In this document: piece by piece, positions 57,528 through 64,000 of the stretch
Position numbering within the stretch: the first letter of the stretch is position 1
How the letters are laid out: the number at the start of each line of letters is the position of its first letter
Source: Atriophallophorus winterbourni
Taxonomy: Eukaryota; Platyhelminthes; Trematoda; Plagiorchiida; Microphallidae
Length of the DNA: 64,000 bases
Assembly (NCBI GenBank): GCA_013407085.1
Contig: JACCGJ010014077.1
Location: 24,279-88,278 of the forward strand
Direction: 5' to 3'
The notes under the pieces: generated by a model
Told to the model about the DNA's origin: nothing
The model's database searches: none
Seen by the model: the letters and a program-made list of their open reading frames with translations, nothing else
Made by a program: the position numbers and the translations under genes

Positions 57528-57569
57528 CTCCACCTGATGACGGAAAACAGCCAGAAACCGGTAGTGTAG
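57528..57569 (+). ncRNA. Hammerhead ribozyme motif (HHR-A)
   Basis: Plus strand: CTCCAC, CTGATGA, CGG-AAAACA-GCCA, GAA, ACCGGT, A, GTGTAG. Core intact; stem I has one mismatch, stem II is weaker than in the opposite arm because GGC has become GGA. Confidence 0.75.
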
Positions 57570-57769
57570 TGTAATTTCGGGGATGCGAGCAACACATCAC
57601 TTTAGTCAAGCATCTCTGTTTACGCATCGTGCATAATTTGTGTGAACATTGTATAACTTCGGTGAGGTTTCAACCAATATCGCTGGGAGACCCACGTATC
57701 AGTCAATAAGCCGAATCAGCCCATACATATCGAACACCGGCTATCATTTGTTTTACTGTAATTATCGGA

Positions 57770-58155
57770 GGAAATAGCGCTCCATGTTTCCATGCCTCGA
57801 AGCGTTTCTATTGACTAAACGGTTCGATTCGGGGGGACAATCTCTCCCGCGGCCTTCACAGAGCTCGTTGGATCGAAGGCGTTTGCATGTTTCCCGTGTA
57901 ATCTGCATCGAGCAGTGTCAACTCGTCCTCAGAGGGATAGTGTCGCATCATATGATGCCTCAAATGTAACCGTCAAGACCAAGTACACGCTATCTCTCCA
58001 CAAGCGTCTTTGTAACGCGATTGCGCCATGTCCCAAGGTCGACTTCTTGGTTTTAATTTACTGTAGAGTACCGCTTCTTGGAATACGACCATTTCTGTTG
58101 TATGCCCATGACCCATCCGGTATAGATGGTATTATAGTAGGGTGAACTTACTCTG
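57770..58155 (-). mobile_element. LINE-C 3' fragment
   Basis: The minus strand begins RWVMGIQQKWSYSKKRYST, matching W-GHV-RMEN-RIPK--LY of LINE-C in decayed form, and runs collinearly with 44700-44350 to the finger region (RDCPPESNRLV). The extreme 3' end (GGAGGCC) is missing. Confidence 0.6.
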
Positions 58156-58479
58156 TCCATCCATCTGAACTCATACCCCATGTATTAACCGCGTTTTACC
58201 AATGAAACCGAACGCTAGTGAACTACTAAGGAAAAACACTTTCCTCTGGACTCCACTCAGACTAGTATCGCATCACGTGATCGATCCCTGAGATTTCTCG
58301 ATAATTCATAGATTCGGTGCATCATAGATCCCGGTGACTTCAGAGTTTTGGTGTGGTCACCACTGATGTGAGGGATGACTGAAACGTATCGTCTGATCTC
58401 CACAAGATGATGGTGCATTGATGCAAACAATTTTAGTGTGTGACTGCAATGGGTGTGAGCATTTCTAAAACCGGCCATT

Positions 58480-58700
58480 CCCATTGAGATGTTCGGTTGA
58501 CTTAGATCAGCAATGTGAACCTGTCATCCAAACGTTGGCTTTGCTAATCTGTATAACAGTGGTTTCCAAATATAATTTTGTATACCCCTTTACTGCTGTA
58601 TCAAGACTCACTGAACCAATTTTTACTGGATCCATTTTAGGAAGACAAGCAACCATAAACTGTTTGAGATGCGTGTGTATAGTACAAAAACTCGCTGTGA
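58480..58700 (+). repeat. Decayed HHR-A unit
   Basis: Retains GCTAATCTGTATAACAGTGG, ACTGCTGTATCAAGACTCACTG and AACC, the spacer before the ribozyme, but no CTGATGA...GAAA. Similar order to 61785-61830. Confidence 0.45.
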
Positions 58701-60110
58701 GAATATATCATCAAAATGATGCCTTGGTCAATCGGGTTACAAGTGACTTGAATTCTAGCATTATTGTTCACTTTATGAAACTCGTTCGCACAATTATTGG
58801 TTCATGAGCGTAAACATCTTGCTGTGCACTCAGTGTATTGTTTGTACACCGCATTAGCGTTATTTAACGGACGCTATCGGCTACACGGTTTGATCCGGAC
58901 TCAACTTTAGCTCGCCATGAACTATTGGTCAGAGATTCCCGCTGGTGGCTGAACTGGATCAGCGTTTCTCCGGTTCAAAATTTGATATGCTTCAATATGC
59001 GATGTCTATACCTTCAGATTCATCGCGCTTACTTTCGCTGCGTTAAGAAAACTAATTTTTTTAAATCTGATAACAAATCATTGACCAGTTCTTTCTGGAA
59101 CTTTCTTGATTTTTTTGTTAATCATTTAGGCGGTTTAAAATGTCGAAAGTTTTAGATTTATTGATAGATTCAATCTTGTTCCTGTATAATGAGAAACATA
59201 TCGCACAATATGTTTTCTGTTCCTTCATAAACACCTGCTGGTCACGTGCTTGCTTCAGGCATAGACATATGGATGCCTCAGATGCAGAACCAAAAATCTC
59301 ACATTTAAATTCGAATGAAATGTGCCATTGACCCCCTGGTAAACTATTTTCTGTCCTTTCCTTTGCTTGCATCGATAACAAGCTTACAAAACGATGATTT
59401 ATGCACATAAATCCTTTGCGAATTTTTAGTTCACATCCGGCCTTAAAACACTCAGATAAATTGAACACATGGCAGAATTTGATTGGCCAAATCGTCGGAT
59501 GGATTGCGCATTAAACTGTGATTGGTCGATCAACAACTGCGGCCGTGTGCGATCCTTGCTGGGCTCTACATCATGTAAAAATGATAAATGGTGGCACGTC
59601 ACCGAGTATGGGATTTTTGACAATCAATAATTCAAAGATTTAGCAGTTCGATGAAAATGAAGAAGAAATAATATTCAATTATTACAGATTTTATCAGTTT
59701 AAACTGCAAAACGATATTTCGTTCATTGTGTTAAAATTGCTTCTTATAGTATCGGGGAAATTCGATAGGCTATGAAACAGAGCCGGAGATCGAGAATGCC
59801 AATATTGTTTTCGGTGCTCAAATTCCCACTACTATTTCCGTAACCATGGTGACGGTGACCTAGTGATTCATTTGTTCACGGTTGCGTACTTCAGAACCAC
59901 ATCGCGTCGTCTCTCGACTAGCACGATTGACAATAGTTTGGAAACCGTTAGAACTACACAGGTTCGTCAAAACTATTAAAAAATCCGGTTCAGAGCATGT
60001 TCTTCTTGAGTTTTTAATAATATTGCGGAGCGTAGTTCTTGGTCATATGCGGAATTTACTTTTTAACGATGATGATAATCAAGTTGCACTTGTAAGCCAC
60101 CGTTAGATAA
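58701..60110. other. No recognised feature
   Basis: No motif-bearing frame or repeat recognised. Confidence 0.5.
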
Positions 60111-60116
60111 GGCGAG

Positions 60117-60560
60117 TACGACCAACTTGTTCAACCACGTGTCCAAACACACGTTTAATGGGTTCACATAAATGCATTTCCATCGCACACACCCCACGAC
60201 CGGTTTCGTGCGGTTTGCACTAATCAGATAGGGACAGTAAGATCAAGATCCGCATGCGCTTGAAACAGTGGAGGAATGGTAAACAAGGAGCGCTTGTATG
60301 CCACTGTTGGATAAGGATGGTACGATCAACCTGTTCAATCGCATGCGTTCAAACACGTGTAGGTAGTTTGTAAGCCCATGATCATGAACAAAATTTCTCA
60401 TTTGCATGCATTTTCATTGCACGTACACACACCACTACCGGCGCATGCAAATCGTGATGCTACTGTCCCGACCAGATTAGTTCAAACAGCACAAAACCGG
60501 TTAATGGGTGTGTATGTGTGATGGTGATGTATGCAAATAGGCATTTTTTGAAGATAATAA
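60117..60560. repeat. HHR-B units: direct repeat followed by inversion
   Basis: The first unit (60117-60320, minus) is followed directly by a second in the same orientation, starting GTACGATCAACCTGTTCAATC. The second breaks at CCACTACCGG near 60441, and the sequence continues as a plus-oriented unit with a decayed ribozyme (60464-60506). The switch lies at the ribozyme's stem III palindrome. Confidence 0.75.
60193..60234 (-). ncRNA. Hammerhead motif (HHR-B), catalytic base changed
   Basis: CCCTAT, CTGATTA, GTGC-AAACC-GCAC, GAA, ACCGGT, C, GTGGGG. Stem I pairs over six bases and the stem III palindrome is intact, but the core G8 is T, so it should be inactive. Confidence 0.6.
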
Positions 60561-60564
60561 TCAT

Positions 60565-61555
60565 GTTGCATATTGAAAACATCGCTCAACGATCGACGCT
60601 GTTGTGTGCTTAATTCACAGAGTTCTACGTGAGCGCGGAAAAAAGTCATTAGCCGTCAAAGTGTGCTTCTTTGACTAAACAATTTTGCTTTGACTTTCTA
60701 GGTCGTGCACAAATCGTAGAACTAATGAAAACATAGTCTATGCACACAGCATCGTCCAGCGGATAATTGGATACTGTTGCGCTAGATCTCAATAGGTGCA
60801 AGTCATCAAACTACGCCTACACTTGCTCCCAACTGTGAAAGGTGTTCTTCAAAGTGCGATTCTCTACCCATTGTTCTGTCCAACCTACCTATCTGCTCTT
60901 CTGTAGCTGATCTCAACTTCCCGTCTCAAATACGCTGATACATTGTGGTCTCATTGGACGTGCTGTACTCAGAAACAGCTCTTCCCGATCCCAAAATGTT
61001 GTAAATGTTGCGCGAATTCGAAGAAACATTTCAATGTAATCAACCCAGTTTCATTAATGCTTATCTGGGTTAATATTGTGCGTAGGTTTTCGTCTTTGTC
61101 GTGAAGCCGATTTCCCACTCTGTACTTGTATGTATCCTCCCTCCTACGACCACATCATAGATAGTGTCTCGAAGCAACAAATCCCTTTAACTGATCGCTA
61201 TATCAATTGTGGCATTAATATCATTCTTACTATAACTTCCCATTGATGGTTTCTGGATCATCTCAAACACAATTGTTCATCGAATACTCGAACAAGAGCG
61301 TCCCTTTGTCGAATAATTATTTGCTTCAAAAGTCTCATTGTCAACAAGAGCGGTCGAAGTTTTCTCGTTCTTATCGTATAGTTTCCCGTTGCTAGTTTCT
61401 TACTAGGTACCGTGCTAAAAGACATAAGCCGACGCTGAAAAGGTCACTTGTTCGTTGTCATCTTTCTCATACTCATGCACAACATACATGGAAATTATAT
61501 ATACATGTGTGCTGTGCGAATCTGATTAACTGAAATTTATCAGTCTGACCTCATT
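60565..61555. other. No recognised feature
   Basis: No motif-bearing frame on either strand that I trust. Confidence 0.4.
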
Positions 61556-62240
61556 CACCATTCTACCACTGTGTCAAGGCTCATTGAATCACATGTAATT
61601 ATCTCCACCTAGCGACGACAAACAACTAGAAACCGGTCGTGGTGTGTAAGGGATGGAGATATGTGTACCACAATATATTAATCATTTCAATGCGCTTTGA
61701 GCGCTTGATCCGGAATCACTTTGTGATTCTATATTTGAACATCATTGATTTTTGTCAGAACCCTATTCAACAGTGTGGCACCAATATAACATTTTTCATA
61801 ACTATACCAGTGTTTCAAAGCTCATTGAACCTGGACTTACTGTCTCCATCTGCTGACGGCAAACAGCCAGAAAACAGTTGTGATGTAAGCAACACATCAC
61901 TCTGGTCATCCATAAGCGCCTCGAGTGATTGACTACGAATCACTATGTGATTCTGTGTTTGAACATCGTGGTTCGTTGTACAAACCCTATTAAACAGTGC
62001 CTTCAAAATCTAACTCTTTTTACCACTCCTCCACACGTCCATGGCCCACGGAACCTAATCTTACTGTCTCCACCTGATGACGGCAACCAGCTAGTGGTCT
62101 TCAATTTCGGAGGGCTTGAGCAACACAGCACTTTGATATCCATTAGCGCCTCGAGTACTTGATGAGGAATCACAAAGTGATTCGGTACTCGACTCGCAAT
62201 GTTTGTTGTACGAAACCCACTCAACAATTCACTTTAACAT
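61556..62240 (+). repeat. HHR-A tandem array, three head-to-tail units
   Basis: Ribozyme positions at 61602-61642, 61843-61886 and 62068-62100 are about 238 and 228 bp apart. Between them the spacer repeats in order: CATCACT..GGTCATCCATAAGCGCC, CACGAATCAC..GTGATTC hairpin, TTTGAACATCGTGG, CCCTATTCAACAGTG, CTCATTGAACC. The cores are CTAGCGA, CTGCTGA and CTGATGA respectively; the last lacks GAAACCGG. None is intact, so the array looks old. Confidence 0.8.
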
Positions 62241-62244
62241 AGTC

Positions 62245-63535
62245 TACATTTAATCTGGACTTAATATTTAACTTGTTTTTTTAAGATAAGTTTACCAGGA
62301 GCAGCATGTCATGCACTTTACAGTCTCTATTGCCCTAGACACTGTGCCTTTGTATCAAATTAATGTGAATCCACGCCTTGGTTGAAAAAAACGACCAACT
62401 ATTACTGGTTAACAGTCACAAGGTCATTGTTGGTAAAATGAATATCGCTCTTGGCCTGAGTAAGCTTCTTGTTCATTTTAACGCTGTAACCGATTCATCA
62501 CAAATGCCCCATTCACGCGACGTCGATCGTGAAAGTTGAAGCCTAAAATAACGCGAATTATTTCACAGTTGCTGTCTGATTTTTATGTAACAACGTTCAC
62601 CGGATCATGATAGAAAGAGTTTCAGAGGTTCCAGAATGTTTTTTCGCACAAGACGGATTCGACGACATAATAATTTAAGACAACGCATTCAAAGCTTTAT
62701 ATTTCTGCGTGATCCCGGATCCAGGTGTGAGCTTTTTGGGAAATTTTTCTAGGGTACACATTGTGGTTGTGCATCTGATCAATACATACTGTCACGTAGT
62801 TGGTGAGACACTGTACTCAAAGACACGAGCGTTATTCGTGATTCTCTAAATGTGTGTTGTTCGTTCTCTAGTACCATTTTTAGCAACAATACAAACTGGA
62901 AACCAGGCAAATGTGGGTTCGCACTTCTGCACAACAGTTACTTGGTTCAGTATCGTTCCCGATTCAGTCTTTTCTTGAACAGTAGTCTCATCAATGTTTT
63001 ACACACCGGATTAGTTCTCCCCCAGTTACGTTGATAAGCAACACACCCCTTAGTACCCGTCTTGATTAGCCTCAAAGCATTTTCATGTTAAAACCAGCCA
63101 GTTTGACGGCATGACAAGTTGAACCACCCGGTTCATGGGCCGAGCATGTTTTTTAACTCTTGCTATGCGTGGTTGCTATCACAACGGTCATGTTACGCCG
63201 TCGGAAGTTGGGGGGGGGCGAGTAGATAAGTAGCTTAGAGAAAATCGATCACTTTAAATAAATGACGCGTATTTGTTCACCTTTAATGATGGGATATAAG
63301 GAATGATGATACAATTATCACGAGGGGAAGTGCGGCTCCAAGTTGGGTGTTTACGACCTCATAGCTCCGTGGACATTAGGTAACATGAGTTTAAGTTTCT
63401 GAAGGAATTCAGGTCAGAGTGCAGTACGTTCGAATACGTCATTTTAAAATTTTATCGGAAATTTCGAATAGAAAGCATGTTACGCTTGTGTGTAAAGAAT
63501 TGAAAAATGTGCGTATACCAAAAGGTTTGATCTAC
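62245..63535. other. No recognised feature
   Basis: An eight-G run (GTTGGGGGGGGGCGAG region) at about 63211-63219. No motif-bearing frame. Confidence 0.4.
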
Positions 63536-63890
63536 GGAGATTTGGAATAAAGAACTTTACCCAGGGCAAGCTGCACTTGTCAAACAATTGCGTTTGCAAA
63601 AAGGATAATAAAAGGTCTTGACATTGACCCTACGAGTTGGGAACAACTTGCAATTGACCGCTCACTTTGAAACGTCAGCTTACGTTGGGAAAGTACAGAT
63701 AGTGCTCTTGGCTGCGGAACAAAAATCGTTACCACAGCGCGCGGATGCCGTTGATTGGCAGAGTGTTGTCTATCGCTGTGAATGCTGCGGGAGCGATTAT
63801 TTCTTCTTAATCGGACTGTTTAGTTATACGAAAAGCAGTGGAGCATGAAACAGTCATGCGTTTGTGTTATGTAAATCTATGAACCAAAAC
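63536..63890 (+). mobile_element. LINE-C 3' fragment
   Basis: After decayed LTLTLRVGNNLQLTAHF (cf. the PTSWEKLALNRSF block of the copy at 35160), the frame ends with YRCECCGSDYFFLIGLFSYT, the family's C-terminal C-x2-C finger with the histidine replaced by Tyr, then a TGA at 63846-63848 and the LINE-C 3' sequence (GTAAATCTATGAACC). Confidence 0.7.
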
Positions 63891-64000
63891 AAAATCAACT
63901 ATCATAAGTTTTGCAGCAACCAGGTAATAATAGTATTTCACTGTCACGCTGCATACCATGGCTTTACTATATTCTTGGCTGCTAAGCCTACGGGCCTAAG

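Larger units (their letters stand above)
57265..57615. repeat. HHR-A inverted pair (head-to-head, about 105 bp arms)
   Basis: Left arm 57270-57380 and right arm 57505-57615 are near-perfect reverse complements, both running from the GATGGGTTGCTCACATCC block through the ribozyme to CAGTGAACC. Between the arms is one spacer with GAATCACTGTGATTC (hairpin) and CAACAGTGGCATTCAAG / CTTGTTTACC. Each arm holds an intact-core hammerhead. No coding frame. Confidence 0.85.

Noticed and set aside
57265..62240. Penelope-like element as the source of the hammerheads
   Set aside because: No Penelope-type RT or GIY-YIG endonuclease was recognised anywhere in the window, so only the ribozyme similarity is claimed.
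61556..62240. Evenly spaced repeats as a CRISPR-like array
   Set aside because: Units are about 230 bp, diverged along their whole length, and the sequence is eukaryotic in character.

Overview
The window looks like nuclear DNA of a flatworm, most likely a digenean trematode. This is inferred from three things: an intron-bearing CD59/Ly6-type exon, hammerhead-ribozyme repeats of the kind known from schistosome Sm-alpha repeats, Penelope-like elements and retrozymes, and a decayed CR1/Jockey, RTE, BEL/Pao and Gypsy retroelement load read in the standard code. By eye the sequence is AT-rich and gene-poor. No bacterial-type gene, rRNA, complete tRNA or CRISPR array is visible. The only cellular coding segment I can defend is one 3'-terminal exon (12233-12487, minus) of a GPI-anchored three-finger (LU-domain) protein. 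Pieces of its upstream intron are duplicated at 5074-5400 and 10650-10790.

Nearly everything else is mobile DNA. LINE-A is a CR1/Jockey-group LINE whose copies often end in a TTGAATC-type tail; about eleven truncated copies lie on both strands, the best at 24228-26070 and 42880-44270. LINE-B (463-1683) is a CR1-like copy nested in a LINE-A copy. LINE-C is an APE-type LINE with a C-terminal zinc-finger-like motif (33990-35440, plus 3' fragments at 14930, 44280, 57770 and 63540). LINE-D is an RTE-like element on the minus strand (46484-47300 and 51560-52270) apparently split by LINE-E (48980-51480), a Jockey-like element on the plus strand. A BEL/Pao LTR element fills 27270-32697, with a solo LTR at 2303-2720. 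A Gypsy-like gag-protease segment lies at 55201-57230. A decayed hAT transposon with BED and dimerisation remnants lies at 15405-16480. A roughly 300 bp-arm inverted repeat lies at 39335-40110.

The most striking system is a dispersed set of non-coding repeats of about 230 bp, each built around a hammerhead ribozyme. There are two related subfamilies. HHR-B has a CTGATGAG core with a GTGC/GCAC stem II. HHR-A has a CTGATGA core with a GGC/GCC stem II. Both use the self-complementary stem III ACCGGT that is typical of ribozymes cleaving as dimers. Best-preserved ribozymes are at 3534-3575 (minus), 57319-57360 (minus) and 57528-57569 (plus). Monomers occur head-to-tail (11829-12170, 61560-62240, 35700-36490) and as inverted pairs (57265-57615, 60117-60560). 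Inverted monomers also flank a conserved core of about 700 bp seen at 4515-5011, 11110-11851 and 26681-27269. This suggests a composite, hammerhead-bounded element that I do not recognise.

Layout: 1-2.3 kb is a nested LINE cluster, paralogous to 19-21.2 kb. 2.3-14 kb holds a solo LTR, hammerhead repeats and the CD59-like locus. 14-26 kb holds LINE fragments and the hAT element. 26-33 kb is a hammerhead repeat interrupted by the BEL element. 33-38 kb holds LINE-C and HHR-A arrays. 38-42.9 kb holds the inverted repeat and microsatellites. 42.9-54 kb holds LINE copies. 55-58 kb holds the Gypsy remnant, an HHR-A inverted pair and LINE-C. 60-62.3 kb holds hammerhead arrays. The genes do not work together as an operon; the interactions visible are insertions into one another. 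Homology calls are from motif recognition without database searches.
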